Assembly (NCBI RefSeq): GCF_004114375.1
Contig: NZ_CP034692.1
Span: 744,001 to 808,000 of the forward strand
Length of the DNA: 64,000 nucleotides
Origin: Halorubrum sp. BOL3-1
GTDB taxonomy: Archaea > Halobacteriota > Halobacteria > Halobacteriales > Haloferacaceae
Direction: 5' to 3'
In this document: piece by piece, positions 1 through 8,672 of the stretch
Numbering within the stretch: the first letter of the stretch is position 1
Layout of the letters: each line of letters opens with the position of its first letter
Notes under the pieces: generated by a model
Told to the model about the DNA's origin: nothing
Database searches by the model: none
The model's input: only the letters and a program-made list of their open reading frames with translations
Made by a program: the position numbers and the translations under genes

Positions 1-627
1 CTCCGTCCAGACCAGCCGATGGGCGAGCGGTTCGCGCTCGGTCCGCTCGTCGAACTGCTCTCGCGCCCCCGTATCCTCTACACGACCGCGTTGGCGACGA
101 TGGGCGCGTTCACGTGGCAGGCGACCGCCTCCTTCCTCCCGACGTTTCTGGAGGTCGGGACCGGGCTGTCGAGCGCGCTGTCGGCGCTTTTATTCTCGGT
201 GTACTTCCTCGTCCACGGCGGCACCCAGCCGGTGACCGGGTCGGTGTCCGACCGGATCGGCCGCGACGCCACCACGATGGCGACGATGACTGCGGGCGTC
301 GTCGGCTACGGGACCCTCGTCGCGGCCGCGACGCTCGACTTGAGGCTACCCGTCACCGTCGCCGGCGTCGGGTTCGTCGGTCTCGCGATGTCGTGGGGCG
401 CGCCCGTCCAGTCGCGGTTCATGGACCTGCTCTCCGACGAGGAGCGCGGGGCCGGATTCGGGCTCGTTCGGACCGCGTACATGGTCACGGGCGCGTCCGG
501 CAGCGTCGTCGTCGGGAGCGTCTCCGACGCCGCGGGGTGGCCCGTCGCGTTCGGCCTGCTCGCCTGCGTGATGGCGCTCGGACTGGCGGCGCTGTCGGCG
601 AACCGGCTGTTCGGGCTGGGGTACTGA
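1..627 (+). CDS. MFS transporter, C-terminal part (cut by window edge)
   Basis: The reading frame is already open at base 1, so this is the 3' part of a longer gene; the ATG at 19 is internal. The visible ~208 residues are hydrophobic with about six membrane segments, matching the C-terminal half of a 12-segment major facilitator. After a segment near residue 60 comes GSVSDRIGRD, which fits the cytoplasmic-loop MFS signature G-x-x-x-D-R-x-G-R. A final segment ends in a short Arg-containing tail. Substrate cannot be told from this half. The gene converges with the GrpB-like gene, with 15 bases between the two ends. Confidence 0.85.
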   Translation, partial: LRPDQPMGERFALGPLVELLSRPRILYTTALATMGAFTWQATASFLPTFLEVGTGLSSALSALLFSVYFLVHGGTQPVTGSVSDRIGRDATTMATMTAGVVGYGTLVAAATLDLRLPVTVAGVGFVGLAMSWGAPVQSRFMDLLSDEERGAGFGLVRTAYMVTGASGSVVVGSVSDAAGWPVAFGLLACVMALGLAALSANRLFGLGY

Positions 628-642
628 CGCGGCCGGCGGACG

Positions 643-1176
643 CTACGCGAACTCGGGGAGCCGTTCCTCGTAGCCCGCCTCGCGGGCCCGCTCCGTCAGC
701 GAGCGGACCACCTCGAACTTGGCGTCGGTGTACGCCTCCATGTCGTCGGCGTGTGCGTCGGCCGCCTCTCGCTTGACGCGGGCGTACTCCGCCCGCGCGT
801 CCGGGTCGTCGGTGAGGTAGTCTCGGAACACGAGTATCGGTCGCCACTGCTCCGCGTCGGTAGTGTGTATTCGTACGGCGACGACGTGGTCGTCGTCGCG
901 GCGCACGAGCACTATCGTGTCGTCGTCGCGTTCGCGATCGAACCCGTCGGTCACCAGTCGGTCCGCGGCGGTGCGCATTCCTTCGTACTCGGCGTAGATA
1001 GGCATCACGTCCAGCACAGGCTTTCCCGGAACGCCCGGGATGGCGGTGCTACCGACGTGAAACACGTCGAGCAGACGCGAGTCGGAGGCGTCCTCGACGC
1101 GCGCTCGTTCGGTCTCGTACCGGTCGTCCCAGACCGGATCCGGTTCGAGCGTGATTCCGTCCGCTTTAGGATCCAT
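643..1176 (-). CDS. GrpB family (UPF0157) nucleotidyltransferase-like protein
   Basis: 177 residues. The family signature HVGSTAIPGVPGKPVLDVMP near residues 41-60 is complete: the G-S-T-A-I-P-G segment and the K-P-x-x-D motif place it in the GrpB group of the nucleotidyltransferase fold, alone and without the CoaE domain found in some bacterial fusions. Substrate is unknown for the family. An AT-rich tract (about 1205-1235) upstream on the minus strand can supply the promoter. The ATG at 1176 begins MDPKADGITLEPDP, which suits the usual short N-terminus. Confidence 0.85.
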   Translation of the reverse strand: MDPKADGITLEPDPVWDDRYETERARVEDASDSRLLDVFHVGSTAIPGVPGKPVLDVMPIYAEYEGMRTAADRLVTDGFDRERDDDTIVLVRRDDDHVVAVRIHTTDAEQWRPILVFRDYLTDDPDARAEYARVKREAADAHADDMEAYTDAKFEVVRSLTERAREAGYEERLPEFA

Positions 1177-1390
1177 GTGGCGTTCGAAATACGAGTCGCG
1201 CCCGGAAAAAAGTATATATTATATTGAATTTACTTTCTGCTTACTGTTTCGCGCGTCTCGTCTCTATATGTTTCGGCGGACCGGCTGCTGTGGCGGCTCC
1301 GAACGCGTCTTGACCGCCTGCTTCGGACGGCCGCGTTGCTACGTGAAAAAGCGAGTCGACCGGAGAAACTCGGAGAGCGGTCGCCGCGTC

Positions 1391-1627
1391 TCAGAGCCGG
1401 TCGTCTTCGAGGCTACCGGGGTCTTCCGCGGTGTCGAACATGTTGTTCTCGGCACCGTCGAGCATCTCGTCGCGGCGCTCGTCGTCCACGACGCTCACGT
1501 TGTACGCCTCGATGCCGGACGCGATGAGGTCCTCGGCGGCCTGCTCCTCCGAGACGAACTCCTGTTCCGCCAGCTGCTGGAACTCCCCGTACACGTCGTC
1601 CGAGAGGTTCAGCTCGAAAGTGGGCAT
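1391..1627 (-). CDS. Small acidic protein, CopG/ribbon-helix-helix-like
   Basis: 78 residues starting MPTFELNLSDDVYGEFQQLA. A short beta strand followed by two helices (to about residue 45, including SEEQAAEDLIASGIEAY) looks like the ribbon-helix-helix fold of CopG-type DNA-binding proteins. The acidic C-terminus is poorly structured. A TATA-like ATTTAAAA at about 1650-1657 on the minus strand lies 23-30 bases before the ATG, so the mRNA is probably leaderless. The gene is divergent from the next one across a region with two palindromes. A DNA-binding role is inferred from fold pattern only. Confidence 0.65.
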   Translation of the reverse strand: MPTFELNLSDDVYGEFQQLAEQEFVSEEQAAEDLIASGIEAYNVSVVDDERRDEMLDGAENNMFDTAEDPGSLEDDRL

Positions 1628-1687
1628 ACCTTCCGTTCCGACCGTACACTTTTAAATCGTTCCCTCGTCGCGGGCGGCGGCATCGGC

Positions 1688-1724
1688 GGTGTCGACCGCG
1701 TCGACACCCCGAACGTCTTCGGGG
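1688..1724. promoter_or_regulatory. Two adjacent palindromes between divergent genes
   Basis: GGTGTCGAC-CGC-GTCGACACC (1688-1708) is a perfect 9-bp inverted repeat. It runs directly into CCCCGAA-CGTC-TTCGGGG (1707-1724), a 7-bp one. Both lie between genes starting at 1627 (minus) and 1759 (plus), where a terminator is not expected, so an operator or a 5'-UTR hairpin for the plus-strand gene is more likely. Confidence 0.45.
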
Positions 1725-1758
1725 TTAGGAGTACCCGGCCGGGACGGTAACCCCCTCC

Positions 1759-2406
1759 ATGCCCGGTTTCCCGTCTCCCTTCGGCGACGACGACGACGAC
1801 CTGTTCGACGGCTACGACGAGTTCGTCCCCGCGAGCCTCCCGCGGCCGGGCGAGTCCCTCGACGGTCACGACGTTCTCACGGGCGCGGACCACCTCGCGT
1901 TCCACCGCCTCACCCGCGACTGCTTCGAGGAGCGGAAGGTGTACGACATGACGTTCGACTACAACCTCGCGCGGCTGAACTTAGACACGCGCCACGAGAG
2001 CGCCGGGTTCCGCTACGGCGTCAAGCGCGGCGACGCCCCGGACGCGATCGACCCCGCCGACATCGACGAGGACGCCTTCGACGGGGGCATCAACCGCGTC
2101 CTCCGCGCGGAGTTCACCCCGACGACCGCGTTCTGCCCGCAGACGCACACGCTGACCATCGGGGCGTTCCGGGCGTGGAACGGGCTCGCGGACCGCCACG
2201 AGTACGGCCTCGTCCGCGTCCGCGCGGCCCCGATGCACAACCAGAGCGAGGCGGAGAACGAGCGGCTCGCGGAGTTGGAAGCGAGCTACCTCGAAGCGGG
2301 CGACGTGGCGGCGGAACAGGACGAGCGCGTCGGCGTCGGATCGGCTCCGACGGAAGGGACGACCGAGGGCGGGGCACCGAATCGCTCGACCGACACGCCG
2401 TCCTGA
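1759..2406 (+). CDS. Uncharacterised haloarchaeal protein
   Basis: 215 residues, very acidic, with no membrane segment or signal peptide. I do not recognise a family. The N-terminus has a run of Asp (residues 9-13). A central region contains FCPQTHTLTIGAFRAWNG (about 120-137), then HEYGLVRVRAAPMHNQSEAEN. The conserved-looking Cys, His and Trp there could form a ligand site, but this is speculation. The last ~45 residues are low-complexity Gly/Thr/Glu. Codon use is typical of the chromosome. The ATG at 1759 follows a GGTTAG-type box about 30 bases upstream. Confidence 0.6.
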   Translation: MPGFPSPFGDDDDDLFDGYDEFVPASLPRPGESLDGHDVLTGADHLAFHRLTRDCFEERKVYDMTFDYNLARLNLDTRHESAGFRYGVKRGDAPDAIDPADIDEDAFDGGINRVLRAEFTPTTAFCPQTHTLTIGAFRAWNGLADRHEYGLVRVRAAPMHNQSEAENERLAELEASYLEAGDVAAEQDERVGVGSAPTEGTTEGGAPNRSTDTPS

Positions 2407-2653
2407 GGAGCGGACGGGTAGCGCTCGCGTCGGGCGCCGAGGAGCCGCCGGATCGCGGTCCGGTGTCCAACGAGTGAACGGCGTCACCGAGAGACCGACG
2501 GCGAAGGCGCCGGCGGCCGCACGGGCGTCCCGGAGCGCCGTCGCACGACCCCCGATCATTTCTGTCTGCCGCACGTTGAGTTGTTATGTACGCACCGCGT
2601 CTCCGAGAGGAGACGAGAATCGACGACTGCCGACCGAGCGGAACAGGGCGCCC

Positions 2654-3301
2654 ATGACCGGGGAAACGACGGATTGGTCCGGTCGGCTCCACCGGTCGCG
2701 GGTCGCGTTGGTGCTGTACTTCCGCCGCCTGTTGTCGCCGCCGCTCCCGGGCGACGGCCTGCTGTTGTTCGGCTTCCTCGAAGGCGTGGTCGGGTGGGGG
2801 CTCTCCTGGGCGTTCAGCCGTAACCCGGGCCTCGCTCCCTTCGGGTTGGTCCAGTCGATCGTCGCCGTCTGGATCGTGTTGACCGTCGGGATCGTCTTCT
2901 TCGGCGTGACCTACACCTCACCGACCGTACGCCGGAACCGCGTCTGGCTGGTCTGGGGGGGCCTGAACGTCGCCGCGACCGCGGTCAACGTCGGCGCCCT
3001 CGTCGGGGCCGTTCCGTCCGCCGCGGCGCGGTACGCGTACTGGCACCCGTGGCTAGCGGCGATCGGGGTCGGCTACCTCGTCACGGCGTTGTACAACCGG
3101 GAGAGCCCGCAGATACGGCGACAAGAGCGAGTCGTCTACGCGGTCACGGGCGCGGCGACGCTCGGCCTCCTCGCCGGGAGCCTCGGGCCGCTGCGCGCGT
3201 TCGTCACCCTGAATATCTTCGCGATCGGTGCGGTCGTTCACCTCGTTCCGATCGGCCACGACGTGCTCGCCGACGCCGTGCTCATCGCCCGGCGACAGTG
3301 A
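2654..3301 (+). CDS. Uncharacterised integral membrane protein
   Basis: 215 residues from the ATG at 2654 (MTGETTDWSGRL). The frame stays open upstream to 2474, but that stretch reads as non-conserved low-complexity sequence, so 2654 is preferred. About six hydrophobic segments occur, including LLLFGFLEGVVGWGLSW, IVAVWIVLTVGIVFFGVTY and AATAVNVGALVGAVPSA, with Arg-rich cytoplasmic loops (RRNR, RRQER) at positive-inside positions. No transporter signature is seen. It ends 6 bases before the UspA gene, so the two are probably cotranscribed. Confidence 0.6.
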   Translation: MTGETTDWSGRLHRSRVALVLYFRRLLSPPLPGDGLLLFGFLEGVVGWGLSWAFSRNPGLAPFGLVQSIVAVWIVLTVGIVFFGVTYTSPTVRRNRVWLVWGGLNVAATAVNVGALVGAVPSAAARYAYWHPWLAAIGVGYLVTALYNRESPQIRRQERVVYAVTGAATLGLLAGSLGPLRAFVTLNIFAIGAVVHLVPIGHDVLADAVLIARRQ

Positions 3302-3307
3302 CACAGC

Positions 3308-3730
3308 ATGTACGAGACAATCCTCTTTCCGACGGACGGCAGCGAAGCGACGATCAGCGCCGCGAAACACGCGTTCAGTCACGCGGAGCGGTACGACGCG
3401 GAAATACACGTCCTCTCGATCGTCGAACTCGCCAGCGGACTCGGGACCGCCGGGCGCGACGAGGCGGAGCTCGACGAGCGGCGAGCCGACCGGCTCTCGG
3501 CGGCCGAACGGATCGCCTCGCAGACCGCGCCCGACGGGGTTGAAGCGACGATCACGGTCGAGCTCGGCAGTCCCGCGAGGGTGATAACGGAGTACGTCGA
3601 CCAGAACGCGATCGACCTCGTGGTGATGAGTACGAAGGGCCGGAGCGGGGCGGAACGGATCGTCTTCGGTAGCATCACCGACGAGGTCGTCCGGCACGCG
3701 GACGCCCCCGTGCTCGCGGTTCAGCGATGA
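3308..3730 (+). CDS. Universal stress protein (UspA family)
   Basis: 140 residues, the usual size of a single Usp domain. It starts with the classic MYETILFPTDGSEAT: first beta strand, then the Asp that contacts adenine. Near residues 110-125 it carries STKGRSGAERIVFGS, the G-2x-G-9x-G-S/T phosphate-binding motif of ATP-binding Usp proteins, and it ends VLAVQR. It is probably a soluble dimer with a general stress role. It follows the membrane protein by 6 bases. Confidence 0.92.
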   Translation: MYETILFPTDGSEATISAAKHAFSHAERYDAEIHVLSIVELASGLGTAGRDEAELDERRADRLSAAERIASQTAPDGVEATITVELGSPARVITEYVDQNAIDLVVMSTKGRSGAERIVFGSITDEVVRHADAPVLAVQR

Positions 3731-3758
3731 CTCGTCTACCGCTCGACGGTGCGGTCGG

Positions 3759-4361
3759 TCAGAGGTCGGACCACGCGCCGAGAAACCGCTGGACCGCAGT
3801 GAGGTGTCCCACGACCGCGAACAGCGCGAGCAGGAGACCGACGGCGTTCAGTCCGGCGACGATCGGTGCCGGGTAGACTGCGGCGACGACGCCCACGATG
3901 CCCATGAGCGCGAGCCGGTCCGCTCGGCCGAGGAGTCCCCCGTACTCGCGGCCGATCCCGACCGCCTGGATCTGCGTGCCGAGGTAGGAGGTGAGCAGGA
4001 CGCCCGTGACGGCGGCGAAGCCGAGCGCGTACGCCTCGATCCCGGCCGTGAGACCCGCGATGACCGCCACGTCGGCGTAGCGGTCGAGGACGTGGTCGAG
4101 GAAGTCGCCGCCGTCGGAGGCGACCCCCTGACGGCGCGCGAGGGCCCCGTCGACGAGGTCGAGCCAGCCGTTGAGAGTGACGAGCAGCGCGCCGGCCGCG
4201 TAGAAGGGGGCCGACCCGGCGGCGAAGGCGCCGGCGGCCGCGACCGCGACGAGAAAGGCGATCACGCTCACCTGGTCGGGCGAGAGTCCGAGCCTGTCGG
4301 CCGCCGACACCCACGGGCCGAGCAGGCGGTCCGCCACGGAGCGGTACCGGTCGAGAGTCAT
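3759..4361 (-). CDS. CDP-alcohol phosphatidyltransferase (archaetidylinositol-phosphate synthase-like)
   Basis: 200 residues with about six membrane segments. The family catalytic motif D-x2-D-G-x2-A-R-x8-G-x3-D-x3-D is complete: DLVDGALARR then GGDFLDHVLDRYAD (about residues 67-97). These enzymes swap CMP on a CDP-lipid for a polar alcohol. In archaea the soluble substrate is commonly myo-inositol phosphate or glycerol phosphate, which sequence alone cannot decide. The gene starts 26 bases after the AK6-type kinase. A TATATAAT box at 4391-4398, inside the end of that gene, could start it separately. Confidence 0.85.
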   Translation of the reverse strand: MTLDRYRSVADRLLGPWVSAADRLGLSPDQVSVIAFLVAVAAAGAFAAGSAPFYAAGALLVTLNGWLDLVDGALARRQGVASDGGDFLDHVLDRYADVAVIAGLTAGIEAYALGFAAVTGVLLTSYLGTQIQAVGIGREYGGLLGRADRLALMGIVGVVAAVYPAPIVAGLNAVGLLLALFAVVGHLTAVQRFLGAWSDL

Positions 4362-4387
4362 CTATCGCCTCGACGCTCGCGTTCGGC

Positions 4388-4942
4388 TCATATATAATCG
4401 ATGAAGTCGACGGTGCCGGCGCTCGGCTCGCGCTCTCCCTCGATCGCCGCGCGGATCGCGTCGGCCACTCCGTCGGGGTCGCGGTCGGTGGCGTCGACCT
4501 CGTAGACGTTCTCCGGGCCGTGTTCCGCGACCGCCTCGGAGAGGATCACGTCGAGCGCCTCGCTCTCCGCGTTCTCGGCCGCGGTCTCGGCCGATTCGCC
4601 CCGCGCTTCGAGCCGGGACTCGATCGTCTCGGGACGACACCGCAACACGACGACGCGGTCGATGTCGAACCGGTGGGCGAGGTGGGAGTCGAGGACGCCG
4701 GTCCAGTCGCCGAGGTGCTCCCGGACCGCGTCAAGGTCGGCGACGAGCGTGTCGCGGTCGGCGTCGCGTTCGGTCCAGAGGCCGTCGTCCGACTTGATCC
4801 GGTCGTTGAGGTGGATCACGTCGTACTCGCCTTCGAGCAGCGTCGTCGCGGTCGATTTTCCCGTTCCGGGAGTGCCGGTGACGGCGACGCGGTCCGCCCG
4901 GCCGCGGTTCGCGTCGTCCGGGGTTTCGGAACCGTCCGTCAC
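4388..4942 (-). CDS. AK6/Fap7-type adenylate kinase
   Basis: 184 residues. The Walker A loop VTGTPGTGKST lies near residues 20-30. A short NMP-binding part follows (GEYDVIHLNDRIKSDDG), and the lid-side segment VVLRCRPETIESRLEARG is typical of the AK6/Fap7 group, which has adenylate kinase and ATPase activity and works in small-subunit ribosome maturation in eukaryotes and archaea. It ends VDFIDYI. It overlaps hisC by 4 bases (4939-4942), so translation is coupled. Confidence 0.85.
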   Translation of the reverse strand: MTDGSETPDDANRGRADRVAVTGTPGTGKSTATTLLEGEYDVIHLNDRIKSDDGLWTERDADRDTLVADLDAVREHLGDWTGVLDSHLAHRFDIDRVVVLRCRPETIESRLEARGESAETAAENAESEALDVILSEAVAEHGPENVYEVDATDRDPDGVADAIRAAIEGEREPSAGTVDFIDYI

Positions 4943-6033
4943 GCGCTCACACCGAGTTCGAGATCCGCCAGCGTCTCGTTGAGCCGCGCGACCGCCTCAG
5001 GGGTCTCCTCCCGGGTGCCCGTCGAGATCCGGACGTGTTCCGGGAGTCCGAACGAGGTGCAGTCACGGATTATCACGCCGCGCTCCTGTGCCGCCTCGGC
5101 GACGCGCTCGCCGTCGCCGACCGCGGCGAGGACGAAGTTCCCGGCGGAGGCGACGGTCGGCGCGTCGAGTTCCTCCGCGATGTACTCGCGAGCCCAGCGG
5201 GAGGTCTCGACCGTCTTCTCGACGTGTTCGTCGTCGTCGAGCGCGGCGAGCGCGGCCCGACAGGCCAGCTCGTTCGCCGCGAACGGGGTGTTGACGCGGG
5301 CGTACGCCTCGCCCCACGCTTCGGGGACGACGCTGTAGCCAATCCGGAGTCCCGCGAGACCGTACGCCTTCGAGAAGGTGCGGAGGACCGCCACGTCGTC
5401 GCACTCGTCGACGAGGGGGATCGCGCTGTCGACGCCGGCGAACTCGCCGTACGCCTCGTCGACGACGACGAGCGTCTCCGGCGCGGTCGCGTCCGCGATC
5501 GCCTCGACCTCGTCGAGCGGCATCGTGGACCCGGAGGGGTTGTGCGGCGAGGTGACGTAGACGATCCGCTCGCCGTCGTACGCGGACAGCACCGTCCCCG
5601 CGTCCTGCGCGAACCCGTCGGCCGGGGAGAGACCGTACTCCGTCACCTCGCCGCTGTGGTACCGCGACGACATCGCGTAGTAGGCGAAGCCGGGAGTCGG
5701 CGCCAACACCTCGTCGCCCGGCTCCAGGGCGGCGCGCGAGAGGTAGTCGATCGAGCCGTCGGCGCCCGGCGACACCCACACCTGCTCGCCGTCGACGCCC
5801 CACTGCTCGGCTATCTTCGCGGTGAGGTCCGTGTGCGAGGACTTCGGGTACTGGTTCACGCGGTCGGCGCGCTCGCGGATCGCCTCGACGGCCGCCGGAC
5901 TCGGGCCGTGCGGGTTCTCGTTCGAGGAGAGCTTGATGAGGTCGTCGGGGTCGATCCCGCGCTCGCGGGCGACCTCCTCGACGCCCCGCCCAGGCGCGTA
6001 CTCCGAGTGGTCGGAGAGATCCCGTGGTTGCAT
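4939..6033 (-). CDS. hisC: Histidinol-phosphate aminotransferase
   Basis: 364 residues, the normal length for HisC, a PLP enzyme of fold type I that transaminates imidazole acetol phosphate in histidine synthesis. Visible landmarks are KLSSNENPHGPSPAAVEAI near residue 34, the PLP-phosphate region GADGSIDYLSRA, the Asn in YVTSPHNPSGS, the Asp in VVVDEAYGEF, and the Schiff-base lysine in RTFSKAYGLAGLRIGY (about residues 218-233). The C-terminus has the substrate Arg in HVRISTGTREE. A CTTAAG box at 6058-6063 lies 25-30 bases before the ATG. First gene of a hisC-kinase unit. Confidence 0.93.
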   Translation of the reverse strand: MQPRDLSDHSEYAPGRGVEEVARERGIDPDDLIKLSSNENPHGPSPAAVEAIRERADRVNQYPKSSHTDLTAKIAEQWGVDGEQVWVSPGADGSIDYLSRAALEPGDEVLAPTPGFAYYAMSSRYHSGEVTEYGLSPADGFAQDAGTVLSAYDGERIVYVTSPHNPSGSTMPLDEVEAIADATAPETLVVVDEAYGEFAGVDSAIPLVDECDDVAVLRTFSKAYGLAGLRIGYSVVPEAWGEAYARVNTPFAANELACRAALAALDDDEHVEKTVETSRWAREYIAEELDAPTVASAGNFVLAAVGDGERVAEAAQERGVIIRDCTSFGLPEHVRISTGTREETPEAVARLNETLADLELGVSA

Positions 6034-6107
6034 GCCCGAGAGTCGGGGGTCGTCGGGCTTAAGGGTGGTCTTGGCGACCGCCGGTCACACGGACGAGCTC
6101 CCGCCGG

Positions 6108-7622
6108 TCACGCCGACGAGTCCCCGCCCGTCAACCGCCGTTCCGCCTCGTCGACGACGTCGGGCCGCCCCGCGAGGTCGACGGTGACGGTCTCGCTCCC
6201 GTAGTCGACGCCGGCGACGACGCCCCGGTCGTACGCCCACGAGAGCGCGGTCTGCGCGTCGCCGCCGTTGGGCGCGTCGACGGTCGCGGTCGCGGTCGGA
6301 AGCGCGTCCGCGACCGCCTCCCCGAGGTCGGCCAGCCCCGAGCCGTCGCGGGCGCTGACCGGAATCGGTGAGCGGAGGGACTCGACGACCGACGCGTCTC
6401 GGGCACCGAGGTCGGTGACGGCGGCCTCGTACGCCTCGACCGCGGCCGCGAGGCCGTCTGACCCGACCTCGTCTCCCTTCGACAGCACGGGGATCACCGG
6501 ACCGTCAGTCGCCTCGATCGCCGACAGCGACGCCCGAAGCTTCCGACGGAGGTCGGTCGGGTCGTCGCTCGCGTCGACGACGAGCAGCGCGCAGTCGGCG
6601 CGCCGAATCGCGTCGAGCGTCGCGCGGAACGAGCGCACCGCCTCGTGCGGCAGCCCGTCGAGGAACCCGACCGTGTCCGTGAGCAGGGTGTGTCGGCCGC
6701 CGATCGTCGCCCGGCGCGTCGCCGTCGAGAGGGTCTCGAAGGGGCGGTCACCGACCGTGAGCGTACCGCCGTCGTCGGCTGGATCCCTCTCCTCGTCGGC
6801 CGGGTCCGCGTCGGCCGATCCCCTCCGGTCACCGTTCGGGTCCTCGTCGACCTCGTCCGCGAGCCGCCGGGCCAGCGTCGACTTCCCGGCGTTCGCGTAG
6901 CCCGCGAGCGCGACGAGGTCGAACCCGGCGTCCCGGCGCTCGGCCCGGCGCGCCGCCCGGTCGTCAGTGATATCGTCGAGCGCGCGCTCGGCCGACTCGA
7001 TCCGCTTCTGCACGTCGAGGACGCGAGCGTCGCCCTCCGGTCGGAGGCGCACGTCCTCACTGGCGTCCCGGGCGACGGCCTCGCGAAGCCGAGGTAACTC
7101 GTAGCGCAGTCGCGCCAGCTCGATCTGTCGGTCGGCGGCGCGGGAGTCGGCGGCGTCGGCGAACAGCTCCAACACGAGCCGCGGGCGGTCGATCACCGCG
7201 GTCCCGGTCGGCAGTAGGTCACCGAGCGAGAAGGTCTGCCCCGGCGACAGCGAGCCGTCGTAGATCACCGCCTCGACGTCGGTGTCGGCGGCGAGCCGCA
7301 TCAGCTCCTCGGCCTTCCCGCGGCCGAGGTCGTATGTCGGGTCCTCGCGCCGGCGCTGGGTGACCTCGTCGACCACCGCGTAGCCGGCCGCGGCGGCCAG
7401 CTCGCGGACCTCGGTCGTGTCGGGGTACCCGTTCGCGGTCCGCGCCGCGACGACCGCGGGAGTCGCGTCGGCGGGGCGGGCGGCGTCGGCCGGCGGGGCG
7501 TCGGAATCGGCCGATTCGCTCTTGTTCCGTTCGTCGGCTTCGCTCTGCTCGTCGGCTTCGCTCTGCTCGGTTGTTTCGCCCTGTTCGTCGCGTTCGTTCG
7601 TCGTGGCGTCGTCTCGTGACAT
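6108..7622 (-). CDS. hflX: GTPase HflX
   Basis: 504 residues. An acidic low-complexity N-terminal tail (about 1-60, EQSEADEQSEADE repeats) precedes the HflX domain (EVIYDGSLSPGQTF-like region, then the arginine/leucine-rich helical linker ELARLRYELPRLR), then the G domain. G1 is GYANAGKST, G3 is DTVGFLDGLPH and G5 is PVSARDG. G4 reads VLSKGDEV, Ser replacing the usual Asn of N-K-x-D. An acidic insert of ~35 residues (DPNGDRRGSADADPADEE) sits between G1 and the switch I region. HflX is a ribosome-associated GTPase. The start could be shortened within the tail. Confidence 0.9.
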   Translation of the reverse strand: MSRDDATTNERDEQGETTEQSEADEQSEADERNKSESADSDAPPADAARPADATPAVVAARTANGYPDTTEVRELAAAAGYAVVDEVTQRRREDPTYDLGRGKAEELMRLAADTDVEAVIYDGSLSPGQTFSLGDLLPTGTAVIDRPRLVLELFADAADSRAADRQIELARLRYELPRLREAVARDASEDVRLRPEGDARVLDVQKRIESAERALDDITDDRAARRAERRDAGFDLVALAGYANAGKSTLARRLADEVDEDPNGDRRGSADADPADEERDPADDGGTLTVGDRPFETLSTATRRATIGGRHTLLTDTVGFLDGLPHEAVRSFRATLDAIRRADCALLVVDASDDPTDLRRKLRASLSAIEATDGPVIPVLSKGDEVGSDGLAAAVEAYEAAVTDLGARDASVVESLRSPIPVSARDGSGLADLGEAVADALPTATATVDAPNGGDAQTALSWAYDRGVVAGVDYGSETVTVDLAGRPDVVDEAERRLTGGDSSA

Positions 7623-7852
7623 TCGGTCGGGCGCTCGCGTCGGTCCGGGAGGGGAGCGTCTCGCGCTCCGCGCGCGGCCTCGTCGGCGCGCCCGACCGGC
7701 TCGGGTCGCGCCGCGGCGGTACAGTCAGCGGGCGTCGACGAACGAACTGGTTTCCATGTCTTCGACTTCGGCCGCACTCACATAAGCGTTCACCGGAAGC
7801 GAGGTGTGGTATCGAGAGACGAGAGGCGTCGGGAGCCGGTCGAGACCGCGGT

Positions 7853-8596
7853 TCAGGGCACGCGCACGTCGTGTTCGAGGACCCCGACGCCCTCGATCTC
7901 GACCTCGACGGTGTCGCCGTCGGAGAGGGCGCCGACCCCCTCGGGCGTTCCGGTCGCGATCACGTCGCCGGGTTCGAGCGTGAGATACGTCGTGATCTCC
8001 TCGATCAGCGCCGGCACGTCGAAGATCATGTGTCCGCGGTCGCTCGACTGCTTCGTCTCCCCGTCGACGCGGAGTTCGACGCTCGCGCCGTCGGGCACCT
8101 CGTCGGGCGTCGCGAGGACGGGGCCCAACGGGGCCGCCCCGTCGAACGCCTTGCCGCGCACCCAGTTCTGCTCGCGGTTCTGGTCGTCGCGGTTCGACAC
8201 GTCGTTCATACAGGTGAATCCGGCGACCACGTCCATCGCGTCGGCGGCGGCGACCGCCTTACACTGCTCTCCGATCACGACTGCGAACTCCGCCTCCCAG
8301 TCGATCCGGTCTTTCCCCGCCGGCACCGTCACGGTGTCGCCGTGGCTCGCCACCGCGTTCGGCGGCTTCAAAAAGAGCAGCGGGCGGTCGGGCACGTCGT
8401 TGCCGAGTTCCTCGGCGTGGTCGGCGTAGTTGCGCCCGATACAGACGATCTTCGAGGGTTCCGTCGGCGCGAGCACGTCGATATCGGGGTCGGAGAACGC
8501 GTACTCGTCGCCGCCGAAGGCGACCGTGTCGGTCGCCGGGTCGTACTCGCCCTCGCGGATCGATCCGGCCGGGTCGCGGAACCGTACGCGGTACAT
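7853..8596 (-). CDS. Fumarylacetoacetate hydrolase (FAH) family protein
   Basis: 247 residues from the ATG at 8596 (MYRVRFRDPAGSI); the frame is open further upstream but that part is unlike the family. A short N-terminal domain leads to KIVCIGRNYADHAEELG, the FAH entry motif. The metal site follows: DWEAEFAVVIGEQC (the E-x-E pattern) and an Asp in FTCMNDVSNRD. The C-terminus carries the substrate-loop signature GDVIATGTPEGVG. Members hydrolyse or decarboxylate acyl-pyruvates and related diketo acids (for example 2-hydroxyhepta-2,4-diene-1,7-dioate isomerase); the exact substrate is unknown. Confidence 0.88.
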   Translation of the reverse strand: MYRVRFRDPAGSIREGEYDPATDTVAFGGDEYAFSDPDIDVLAPTEPSKIVCIGRNYADHAEELGNDVPDRPLLFLKPPNAVASHGDTVTVPAGKDRIDWEAEFAVVIGEQCKAVAAADAMDVVAGFTCMNDVSNRDDQNREQNWVRGKAFDGAAPLGPVLATPDEVPDGASVELRVDGETKQSSDRGHMIFDVPALIEEITTYLTLEPGDVIATGTPEGVGALSDGDTVEVEIEGVGVLEHDVRVP

Positions 8597-8672
8597 ACGG
8601 ATGCGATCGGACGGCCGCCCGAAAAGCGTTCCCGGAGAGGCAAGCGACGACCGCGGCTGGGCCTCCGCCGGA

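Noticed and set aside
7725-7781. An 18-codon minus-strand frame (MSAAEVEDMETSSFVDAR) upstream of HflX
   Set aside because: Codon use is chromosome-like, but length is too small for a statistical case, the upstream box is too close, and no family is recognised. It could be a leader peptide; not supported enough to list.
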